A stretch of 5,948 bases of DNA from an uncultured Bacteroidales bacterium (GCA_947097635.1 CAMURW010000102.1:1-5948); one strand, 5' to 3'. Counted from the first letter of the stretch, positions 1-5,417 are shown. The notes: generated by a model not told the origin, from the letters alone. Numbers and translations: made by a program.

Positions 1-774
1 GGTTGGCTTGATTTCGCGCCCCACCGCCTGCGCTATGAAGTTGATTTGCCTGCCGTTGTCAGCGCCGCTGTCCATCGTGTCGCGGAAGTAGGCAATATGT
101 TTCGCCAAACGCACTTTCTCTTCCGTGATGTCCAGTTTCTCCAGGTAATAAATAAGCTCCTGCTCGAAACGGTACTCGTCCACTTTCTCCAGTGACAGTG
201 CAGCCAGGTCTTTACGCAGATGCTCTTTCACGGTCTCTATGCGCTCTTTTTCGTATTTGGGTATTTTTTTCAGCTTACGCTCTATCGCGTTGATGTGCTT
301 GGTGAGGTCTTTTTTGAGTATGCCACCCTCGTGGACGCGAAACTTGTCGCACTCTGCTACGGCGCTATTGATGCTCTTTTCCAGTTTCTGCCATTCTTCC
401 TCACCTACCGCTTCCTCGTGCACAGCGTTCCACACGTCGCCTTGTGTCAGCACGCTTTTCATCAAGTCGTCGCTGTCCACTTCCACCTTCATCTCTTTCG
501 CCAGCAGCAGCAATGCCTGGTAGCGGTTGCGTATCAGCTGGGTGTTGAGGCTGGCTTCTGCCTCCGCAGTGCTCTCCTCGGTGATGATGCAGTCCACCTT
601 GCCACGTTCCAACGGCAGGAGGAGAGAGCGTATAGCGAGTTCCTTATCGCGAATCGAGGCGGGCAACTTGATGATAAGGTCCAGCTGCTTGCTGTTGAGG
701 GTCTTGATTTCTATGGTAATCTTTTTGTGGCCAACAAAGCATTGTTTCTTGGCGTAACCGGTCATTGATTTCAT
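1..774 (-). CDS. yicC: YicC/YloC-family endoribonuclease, C-terminus cut by window edge
   Basis: The first 258 residues of a YicC-type protein are visible; family members are about 290 residues, so only some 30 are missing past the left edge. The N-terminus MKSMTGYAKK is the family signature, followed by EIKTLNSKQLDL (22-33) and LERGKVDC (55-62). The middle is a charged helical segment (about 125-205). The C-terminal domain is recognisable from LEKLDITEEKVRLAKHIAYF (211-230) and GRQINFIAQAVGRE (241-254). E. coli YicC and B. subtilis YloC are known as RNases involved in small-RNA and mRNA turnover; a cytoplasmic role here is inferred from family. The ATG at 774 is preferred over the in-frame ATG at 765 because MKSMTGY matches the family start. 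It lies 26 bp after the apbE stop with no -7 box between, so the two are probably co-transcribed. The usually conserved Glu of the QExxRE motif is Ala250 here. Confidence 0.93.
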   Translation of the reverse strand, partial: MKSMTGYAKKQCFVGHKKITIEIKTLNSKQLDLIIKLPASIRDKELAIRSLLLPLERGKVDCIITEESTAEAEASLNTQLIRNRYQALLLLAKEMKVEVDSDDLMKSVLTQGDVWNAVHEEAVGEEEWQKLEKSINSAVAECDKFRVHEGGILKKDLTKHINAIERKLKKIPKYEKERIETVKEHLRKDLAALSLEKVDEYRFEQELIYYLEKLDITEEKVRLAKHIAYFRDTMDSGADNGRQINFIAQAVGREIKPT

Positions 775-800
775 AGTACTGTATGTATAATTTTATTGTC

Positions 801-1838
801 CTATTTTATGATTAATTGCTGGAAGCCAGGTGTGGCGTAGGTTTTGTAGGCACCGTTGTCGTTGTAGATGAAGAATGCCCGTTGCACGCCAAAGTCGTCT
901 GGATGGTCCTTGATGAACTGCTTGCCTTTCTCCAGACCCATCACCATAAAACTGGTAGCCAACGCATCGGCACGCCAGGCTGCCGTGTCCACCACCGAGA
1001 CGCTGAGCAGCGTGTGCTGCACGGGGCGGCCGGTGGAGGGGTCTATGGTGTGGGAATATTTGGTGCCGTCCTTTTCGTAGTATTTGCGATAGTTGCCGCT
1101 GGTCACTACGCTGAGATCTCTAAGGGATATGGTCAGCTGCACCTCCGGCGCGCTGTATTTGTGGGCGGCGGGGCGTTCTATCCCTACCGCCCAGGCGCTG
1201 CTGTCGGCTTTGCAGCCTTTGGCCAGCACTTCACCTCCTACGTCGACGAGGAAGTTGGTGATGCCCTGCTGCAGCAGGAATTGTCCTATGAGGTCCGACG
1301 ACGCTCCTTGTGCTATGGCGTTGAAGTCTATGGCAGTTTCGGGATGCCGTTTCGACAGTTTCCATTGCTGTGAGGTGCTGTCCCAGGTCAGTGACAGTAG
1401 GTTTGGACCGGAATAATGTTTCAGGCTGTCAATCTGAGCGTCTGTCAGCTCCGTGCGCTTGTCGGTGCCAAAGCCCCATGCGTTGACGAGTTTTCCCACG
1501 GTGCAGTCGAAAGCCCCACGCGTGTAGGCGTTCATGAGCAGGGATTTTCGCAGCAGGTCGGCAAAGAGGGGGCTTACGACATCCGTTTCGTTGCGATTGA
1601 CGCGGCACAGCAACGAGCCTTCCTCCCATAGCGAAGCGGTGAGGTCGAAGGTGCGGAGCAACGAATCTATCTGTGGCTGCAGATTGCGCTGCAGCGTGTC
1701 GTAGTAGGCTATGGTGTAGTAGGTGCCTTGTGCCTGGCCATTCAGCCTGATAGGTTCTGGCGGCCATTGCCGGCAGCTGGCGCAGCACAGCAGGACGACG
1801 GCGAAAAGTGTTGTGTGGTAATGTTGGCAGTTTCTCAT
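801..1838 (-). CDS. apbE: FAD:protein FMN transferase ApbE (exported, probable lipoprotein)
   Basis: ApbE transfers FMN from FAD onto a Thr or Ser of exported redox proteins such as the NqrB/NqrC or RnfD/RnfG subunits of sodium-pumping complexes; no such target gene lies in this window. Visible family motifs, numbered from the ATG at 1838, are GQAQGTYYTI (34-43), DCTVGKLVNAWGFG (111-124), DFNAIAQGASSDLI (171-184), FLVDVGGEV (196-204), SHTIDPSTGRPV (262-273) and ADALATSFMVMG (290-301), where D291 and T295 fit the Mg2+-binding positions. The N-terminus is a signal peptide (LFAVVLLCCASC) with Cys22 as the likely lipidated residue. The lipobox is atypical, with Cys at -3, so plain signal peptidase I cleavage remains possible. 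The length of 345 aa is normal. A GTG sits directly before the ATG (1839-1841), so 346 aa is the alternative. Ala179 replaces the aromatic residue common in this motif (GYxxD). No -7 box is seen in its leader. Confidence 0.95.
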   Translation of the reverse strand: MRNCQHYHTTLFAVVLLCCASCRQWPPEPIRLNGQAQGTYYTIAYYDTLQRNLQPQIDSLLRTFDLTASLWEEGSLLCRVNRNETDVVSPLFADLLRKSLLMNAYTRGAFDCTVGKLVNAWGFGTDKRTELTDAQIDSLKHYSGPNLLSLTWDSTSQQWKLSKRHPETAIDFNAIAQGASSDLIGQFLLQQGITNFLVDVGGEVLAKGCKADSSAWAVGIERPAAHKYSAPEVQLTISLRDLSVVTSGNYRKYYEKDGTKYSHTIDPSTGRPVQHTLLSVSVVDTAAWRADALATSFMVMGLEKGKQFIKDHPDDFGVQRAFFIYNDNGAYKTYATPGFQQLIIK

Positions 1839-1860
1839 CACGATGGGTGCTGTTGGTGGT

Positions 1861-1880
1861 GGGGGGAGGGAGGGTGAGGG
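1861..1880 (+). other. Canonical G-quadruplex motif in the apbE leader
   Basis: The plus strand reads GGGGGG-A-GGG-A-GGG-TGA-GGG, four runs of at least three G with loops of 1, 1 and 3 nt. It lies 23-42 bp upstream of the apbE ATG, between that start and the hairpin at 1891-1920. The G-rich strand is the template strand for apbE, so the apbE leader mRNA would be C-rich. The motif is seen directly; folding and any effect on transcription are inference. Confidence 0.6.
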
Positions 1881-1920
1881 CAGAAACGAAAGGCGTTCGG
1901 TAGTTCTCTACCGAACGCCT
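1881..1920 (-). terminator. Perfect 13-bp hairpin after the T9SS gene, probable intrinsic terminator
   Basis: A perfect 13-bp inverted repeat (1891-1903 with 1908-1920, arm AGGCGTTCGGTAG) closes on a 4-nt loop, AGAA in the minus-strand RNA. In that direction it is followed by TTCGTTTCTG, a broken and rather weak U tract. Its position 45 bp past the T9SS gene stop and 53 bp before apbE fits transcript termination of the upstream gene. Because the U tract is imperfect and no separate apbE promoter is visible, it could instead be a leader or processing hairpin that permits read-through to apbE. Confidence 0.7.
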
Positions 1921-1935
1921 TGACACATATTTGTT

Positions 1936-1951
1936 AGAGAACAGGTTCTCT
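1936..1951 (-). repeat. Small inverted repeat AGAGAAC/GTTCTCT
   Basis: The 7-nt arms 1936-1942 and 1945-1951 are exact reverse complements separated by 2 nt, realistically a 6-bp stem with a 4-nt loop. It lies between the T9SS gene stop and the larger hairpin. The arm extended to 8 nt (TAGAGAAC on plus, 1935-1942) is complementary to 1903-1910, in the loop region of that larger hairpin. No U tract follows, so it is not a terminator by itself. Confidence 0.45.
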
Positions 1952-1964
1952 TAAGGGGGGAGGC

Positions 1965-3365
1965 CTATTTGTTCACAATCATGGTGCGCGTGGATTTGTT
2001 GCCGTTCTCCATCATCACCTGCATGGTGTATACGCCATTGGCGAAACGAGTGATGTCCAGCGTGGCTTTGGTGCCCATGTTGTCTCGGCTGTACACTTGC
2101 TGCCCCATAGCGTTGTAGATGGCGAGCATCTGGATGTTATTGTCGCTTTCCACGTTCACAACGGTGGCGGCGGGATTGGGAAATACTTTCACGTGGCCCG
2201 CCTCTGCTTCGTTTATGCCCACATTGCAGAGGATGGTGACGTAGGATGTAGAGGTGCATTTGGTGGTGGGGTTGGTACCCGTGAGCGACACATCGGTGTT
2301 GCTGGTGACGTTCTGGATGGTGTAGGTGTCGTTGTTGTCCGAGGGCTTGTTGTTCCACATAAACGTGGTGTTGCTCTGGTTGCTGTTGGCGTGTAGAGTA
2401 ACGTCGCTGTTGGGGCTAACGCTGAGGTTGCCGGTGATAGTAACCACAGGTATGCTATCGATATGCACATTCAGCGTTATCACGCTGTCGCACTTCACGG
2501 CATTGCCTTTTGTAATGGTATGTTTTTGCTGTCTGCTGAAAGTGAAGTAGAAAGAAGTGTCGCCGACATACACTTGCAGAGGGCCACAGTTGACGATGTT
2601 CTGTTCCGCTGCTGAGGACTTGTTGATTTCGAAGTGGAAGAAGGTGGTGGAGTCGTAGCATTTTTCCAGCGTGCGGGGATGGAACACGGCTTTCAGCCTG
2701 GGGTCATGTGATACGGCGTTGGTGTTGGTGTCCAGATCTTCTGTAATGGAGATGGTGGTTTGCAGCAGATTGGAGAGCTTGAAAGTGTATCTGTCGCAGA
2801 TCACCAGTGTATCTATCGGGCTGGGATGGTATTTTATGGGTGCGATGTGGAGCGCCAGCGTAATGTGGTAGTTGCAACCATCGATGGTGGTGTCTTTCAC
2901 TGCAGCAGTGTCCATGTACAATGTGGTGTCCATGTTGCGGATGTTGAAACCATAGTCGTAGTATTCGCCGCAGATGGTGTCAGTGATGTCAACGTTGCGA
3001 GTGGGATTAATGTTCACCATCAAAGTCACAACGCTGTCGCATCCTTCCGTCGAAGTGAATGTGCTGTCGTAGATACCCGTCTGTGTGATGTGCATCGTGC
3101 CCCAGTCGTAGAAACATCCCGCCGCAATGGGGCCGATAGTGGTGTCCACTTCGTGTCCCAGGGCGAGGTTCAGAAGATAGACGGTGTCGTGTTCAACGAA
3201 AGTATATACACCTGCGGCGGTGTAGGTCTGACCATTCTGTGCCCATGTGTACTGGTTACAACCTGTGGCGTTTTGCTGGATGATGACATAATTGTCTGCT
3301 TGTGCACGCAGGACAAAAGGCATCAGCATGGCAAGGAGTAGCATACTTAATAGTTCCTTTTTCAT
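1965..3365 (-). CDS. Secreted cysteine-repeat protein with type IX (Por) sorting domain
   Basis: A 466-aa protein with a cleavable signal peptide (MKKELLSMLLLAMLMPFVLR, cut near AQA 21-23). Residues 36-302 contain about five degenerate repeats of 33-59 residues. Each opens with a Cys next to aromatic residues (C36, C84, C132, C190, C260), and most close with a second Cys and a beta-strand like CDSVVTLMVNI (C109, C164, C236, C292; the first repeat lacks it). Residues 306-382 resemble an Ig/PKD-like beta domain with C370 and C380. Residues 391-466 are a T9SS type A sorting domain: VKVFPNPA, then IYNAMGQQVYS, LDITRFANGVYTMQV and the basic end TRTMIVNK. This predicts Sec export, then T9SS passage across the outer membrane with tail removal and probable surface attachment or release. 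No catalytic motif is seen; an adhesin or structural role is only a guess. It starts at ATG 3365 after GAAAG and has its own promoter at 3480-3487. Confidence 0.88.
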   Translation of the reverse strand: MKKELLSMLLLAMLMPFVLRAQADNYVIIQQNATGCNQYTWAQNGQTYTAAGVYTFVEHDTVYLLNLALGHEVDTTIGPIAAGCFYDWGTMHITQTGIYDSTFTSTEGCDSVVTLMVNINPTRNVDITDTICGEYYDYGFNIRNMDTTLYMDTAAVKDTTIDGCNYHITLALHIAPIKYHPSPIDTLVICDRYTFKLSNLLQTTISITEDLDTNTNAVSHDPRLKAVFHPRTLEKCYDSTTFFHFEINKSSAAEQNIVNCGPLQVYVGDTSFYFTFSRQQKHTITKGNAVKCDSVITLNVHIDSIPVVTITGNLSVSPNSDVTLHANSNQSNTTFMWNNKPSDNNDTYTIQNVTSNTDVSLTGTNPTTKCTSTSYVTILCNVGINEAEAGHVKVFPNPAATVVNVESDNNIQMLAIYNAMGQQVYSRDNMGTKATLDITRFANGVYTMQVMMENGNKSTRTMIVNK

Positions 3366-3375
3366 CTTTCAGTAT

Positions 3376-3385
3376 GAATTAATTC
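3376..3385. repeat. Perfect palindrome GAATTAATTC before the T9SS gene start
   Basis: A 10-bp perfect palindrome ends 10 bp upstream of the ATG at 3365. With G-T wobbles it extends weakly on both sides (about 3372-3389). It lies in the 5' leader, well downstream of the promoter. In A+T-rich DNA such a palindrome can easily arise by chance. Confidence 0.3.
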
Positions 3386-3479
3386 GTATATATGTTTTTT
3401 CTCTTTTCTTTATTAAGTTTGTGGGCTTCAACGATGTATCGAGTTGTCGCTGCCACTCGGCATGGACGTTTTCAGGCTG

Positions 3480-3487
3480 CAAAGATA
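3480..3487 (-). promoter_or_regulatory. Bacteroidetes -7 element TATCTTTG, promoter of the T9SS gene
   Basis: The minus strand reads TATCTTTGCA, matching the Bacteroidetes sigma-ABfr -7 consensus TAnnTTTG. It sits 30 bp past the rlmD stop codon and 114 bp before the T9SS gene ATG, giving a leader of roughly 105 nt. No clear TTTG -33 element is seen at the usual spacing; that stretch is A-rich instead. Confidence 0.6.
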
Positions 3488-3516
3488 ACACTTTTTTTCA
3501 TTTCCCATGTTTTTTT

Positions 3517-4941
3517 TTATTCTTTTAGCAATAATTCTGCAACATTTTCCACATGTTGTGTGTGCGGAAACATGTCCACGGGCTGCAAACGCCCCACGGA
3601 ATATCGTGGGGAGAGCATCGCTATGTCGCGTGCCTGTGTGGCAGGGTTGCAACTCACGTAGACGATGCGACGCGGTGCTGTGGCCAGTAACTGCTTTATC
3701 ACCAGTTCGTGCATGCCGGCGCGGGGAGGGTCGGTGATGACCACATCTGGCTGACCGTTTGTAGCTATGAAGTCCTTGGTGAATACTTTTGCCATGTCAC
3801 CGGCGAAGAATTGCGTGTTGGCGAAGCCGTTGCGTTGTGCGTTGTCCTTGGCATCGGCGATGGCTTCCTCCACGTATTCTATTCCCACCACTTTGCGGCA
3901 CTGCCCTGCCAGAAACAGCGCTATGGTGCCGATGCCAGTGTAGAGGTCGTAGACGGTCTCGTCGCCCTTCAACTGTGCAAAGTCGGCCACGAAGCTGTAG
4001 AGAAGTTGCACCTGCTCCGAGTTGGTCTGGTAGAAGGATTTGGGGGTTATCTTGAAGTTGAGCGGCTGTGCATCCTTGTAGCCTGCCATCTGCTCCATGA
4101 TATGGTCTTTGCCGTAGTAGGGCACAACGGATAGGTCGCTGTAGCTGTCGTTCATCTTGTTGTTTACGATATACTGCAGCGAGGTGACCTGCGGAAACTG
4201 CAGGTGTATGTATTCCAGCAGAGGAAGCAGCCACTCGTCCTTTTGCTCGTTGACTATTAGCAACACCATCCACTCTCCCATGCTGCTGTTGCGAATCACT
4301 AGGTTGCGCAGGAAGCCGGTGTGTGTGCGAATGTCGTGGAATGGGAGGTGATGCTCTTCGGCGTATTGATGTACAGCCATGCGTATCTGGTTGCTGGGAG
4401 CGGCTTGCAGGGCGCAGTGCTCTATGTTCAGCACCTTGTCGAAAAGTCCCGGAATGTGGAATCCCAGTGCGTTCATGCCGGTATCCTGCTGGCTATCCAT
4501 CTCTTCGGGGGTGCGCCAGCGTCGGTTGCTGAAGGTAAAATCCAGTTTGTTGCGGTAATAGAAGATGTTCTTGCTGCCGCAGATGGGTTGCATCAGTGAG
4601 GTGTCCACGTGCCCCAGCCGCTCCAGGTTGTCGCGTACCTGCCGTTCCTTTCCCGCCAGCTGCTCGGCATATTGCATGTTTTGCCACTTGCAACCTCCGC
4701 AGGTGCCAAAATGCGGACATTGCAGCGCCGCGCGCTTTGTAGAAAAGCGCTTTATGGCGATGGCGCGTCCTTCCGCATAGTTTTTCTTTTTTTTGACGAT
4801 CCTGAGGTCCACTACGTCTCCCGGCACCACGAACGGCACGAATATCACCATGCCATCCGCTTTGGCTATGGCCATGCCTTCCGCACCGGCATCCACAATC
4901 TCCACGTCCCTCATCACAACAGGCTCTTTGTTCTTATGCAT
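3517..4941 (-). CDS. rlmD: 23S rRNA (uracil-5-)-methyltransferase RlmD/RumA type
   Basis: A complete 474-aa SAM-dependent RNA m5U methyltransferase. An N-terminal TRAM-type RNA-binding beta-barrel spans about residues 8-65 (VEIVDAGAEGMAIAKADGMV). The iron-sulfur ligands follow as CPHFGTCGGC (C75, C81, C84) with C176 as the fourth. This spacing matches E. coli RumA (RlmD), which methylates U1939 of 23S rRNA. The catalytic domain shows FYQTN (303-307), SAM motif I YDLYTGIGT (331-339), ITDPPRAG (402-409), the nucleophile in YVSCNPAT (C431) and the closing PHTQHVENV (459-467) with E465 as likely general base. All key residues are present. Site specificity cannot be proven from sequence: Bacteroidetes homologues are often named RlmD, but TrmA/RlmCD-like targets are possible. 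The ATG at 4941 is the first in frame after an A+T-rich leader. No intrinsic terminator follows its TAA. Confidence 0.93.
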   Translation of the reverse strand: MHKNKEPVVMRDVEIVDAGAEGMAIAKADGMVIFVPFVVPGDVVDLRIVKKKKNYAEGRAIAIKRFSTKRAALQCPHFGTCGGCKWQNMQYAEQLAGKERQVRDNLERLGHVDTSLMQPICGSKNIFYYRNKLDFTFSNRRWRTPEEMDSQQDTGMNALGFHIPGLFDKVLNIEHCALQAAPSNQIRMAVHQYAEEHHLPFHDIRTHTGFLRNLVIRNSSMGEWMVLLIVNEQKDEWLLPLLEYIHLQFPQVTSLQYIVNNKMNDSYSDLSVVPYYGKDHIMEQMAGYKDAQPLNFKITPKSFYQTNSEQVQLLYSFVADFAQLKGDETVYDLYTGIGTIALFLAGQCRKVVGIEYVEEAIADAKDNAQRNGFANTQFFAGDMAKVFTKDFIATNGQPDVVITDPPRAGMHELVIKQLLATAPRRIVYVSCNPATQARDIAMLSPRYSVGRLQPVDMFPHTQHVENVAELLLKE

Positions 4942-4949
4942 CGCGAATA

Positions 4950-4979
4950 TATAATAATGTACAATATAATAATGTACAA
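4950..4979. repeat. 15-bp perfect tandem duplication in the rlmD leader
   Basis: TATAATAATGTACAA occurs twice head to tail (4950-4964 and 4965-4979), starting 8 bp upstream of the rlmD ATG. Each copy contains the palindrome TGTACA. Just beyond, 4977-4984 reads TTATTTTG on the minus strand, one mismatch from the TAnnTTTG -7 element, so rlmD may be transcribed from here with a leader of about 30 nt. That promoter assignment is weak. Confidence 0.55.
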
Positions 4980-4993
4980 AATAAATATATTAT

Positions 4994-5028
4994 AAAAAAA
5001 AAGAAGTATTGAGAGCGCTCCCAATACT
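4994..5028 (-). terminator. Strong Rho-independent terminator of rpmH
   Basis: In the minus-strand RNA a stem pairs 5017-5028 with 5005-5016 (outer arm AGTATTG/CAATACT, then a G-U wobble, then GAGC/GCTC). The inner GAGCGCTC is self-complementary, so the innermost pairs open to form the loop. TTCTTTTTTTTTATA follows at once, an almost unbroken U tract. It lies 51 bp past the rpmH stop and separates rpmH from rlmD. Confidence 0.9.
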
Positions 5029-5079
5029 CCAAACCCTTTAAGCAATGTCTTCCTGCACCACTGAAACCAGCGGGAGTAA

Positions 5080-5226
5080 TTATCTCTCGTCGGAGACAGT
5101 GAGTTTGCTCCTACCTTTTCTGCGACGTGCCGCTAATATTTTTCGTCCGTTCGCGGTAGCCATTCTCTGGCGAAAACCATGCTTGTTGATTCTTTTTCTG
5201 CGGCTGGGTTGAAATGTTCTCTTCAT
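5080..5226 (-). CDS. rpmH: 50S ribosomal protein bL34
   Basis: A 48-aa, strongly basic protein. It starts MKRTFQPSRRKRINKHGFRQ and continues RMATANGRKILAARRRKGR and KLTVSDER, the bL34 signature along its whole length. bL34 is a small structural protein of the large ribosomal subunit. The size fits the family (46 aa in E. coli; Bacteroidetes versions run slightly longer). It ends directly after SDER with TAA at 5080-5082. The ATG at 5226 follows an A-rich leader (AAAACA) without a Shine-Dalgarno site, as is usual in Bacteroidetes. A -7 box stands 50 bp upstream and a strong terminator follows, so it appears to be a monocistronic unit. Neither dnaA nor rnpA, its frequent neighbours in other phyla, is seen. 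Confidence 0.97.
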   Translation of the reverse strand: MKRTFQPSRRKRINKHGFRQRMATANGRKILAARRRKGRSKLTVSDER

Positions 5227-5275
5227 TGTTTTATGACGTTTATGTTTTTTGCGTTACTATTACATTTTGAGGGTG

Positions 5276-5283
5276 CAAAAGTA
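5276..5283 (-). promoter_or_regulatory. Bacteroidetes -7 element TACTTTTG, promoter of rpmH
   Basis: The minus strand reads TACTTTTGCA, a full match to TAnnTTTG, 49 bp before the rpmH ATG. The predicted leader is about 40-45 nt and A-rich. The -33 element is not clear: the nearest TTG (5295-5297) is too close. The A+T-rich divergent region (5227-5449) carries this box and the plus-strand box at 5410-5417. Confidence 0.65.
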
Positions 5284-5363
5284 CACAAATTTTTCAATAT
5301 GGAGAAAAATATTTGTCTCTGTGATTTTTTTATGTATATTAATGTACTGAATCTGTGTGTGTT

Positions 5364-5386
5364 AAAAACGAGTATAAATCGTTTTT
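5364..5386. repeat. 8-bp inverted repeat AAAAACGA/TCGTTTTT near the divergent promoter
   Basis: The arms 5364-5371 and 5379-5386 are exact reverse complements around a 7-nt spacer (GTATAAA). The right arm lies about 24 bp upstream of the plus-strand -7 box at 5410, over the expected -33 region. It could be an operator-like dyad or a weak plus-strand hairpin with T tract (TTTTTTT). Its low G+C content argues against a strong terminator. Confidence 0.4.
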
Positions 5387-5409
5387 TTATGCGTTTCAAA
5401 AAAAAATAG

Positions 5410-5417
5410 TACCTTTG
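5410..5417 (+). promoter_or_regulatory. Bacteroidetes -7 element TACCTTTG, promoter of the plus-strand gene
   Basis: TACCTTTGCA is a full match to TAnnTTTG, 32 bp upstream of the ATG at 5450, giving a leader of roughly 25 nt. A T-rich stretch at 5382-5388 occupies the -33 position. The final CA matches the other two promoters in this window. Confidence 0.7.

Noticed and set aside
220..768. Plus-strand open frame of 182 codons antisense to yicC
   Set aside because: It lies wholly opposite a clearly recognisable YicC coding sequence, its product has no family features, and no promoter precedes it.
1429..1926. Minus-strand open frame of 165 codons overlapping the 5' half of apbE and the upstream hairpin
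   Set aside because: It is an out-of-frame reading of apbE that runs back through the terminator hairpin and the C-rich leader. The product is low-complexity and rich in Arg and His, with no signal or domain.
2760..3341. Plus-strand open frame of 193 codons antisense to the T9SS gene
   Set aside because: It is the complement of a well-supported secreted protein with signal peptide and sorting domain; the Val-rich composition reflects the GTN codons opposite its abundant Asp, Asn and Thr codons.
3551..3611. Inverted repeats inside the 3' end of rlmD (ACATGTT/AACATGT and CCCCACG/CGTGGGG)
   Set aside because: Both are 7-bp stems within conserved coding sequence (SCNPATQAR to PHTQHVENV region) and lack a U tract, so they are probably coincidental rather than a terminator.
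5179..5409. Plus-strand open frame of 76 codons across the rpmH 5' end and divergent promoter region
   Set aside because: It overlaps rpmH in antisense, spans two promoter elements, and has an A+T-driven Phe/Leu/Lys composition with no family resemblance.
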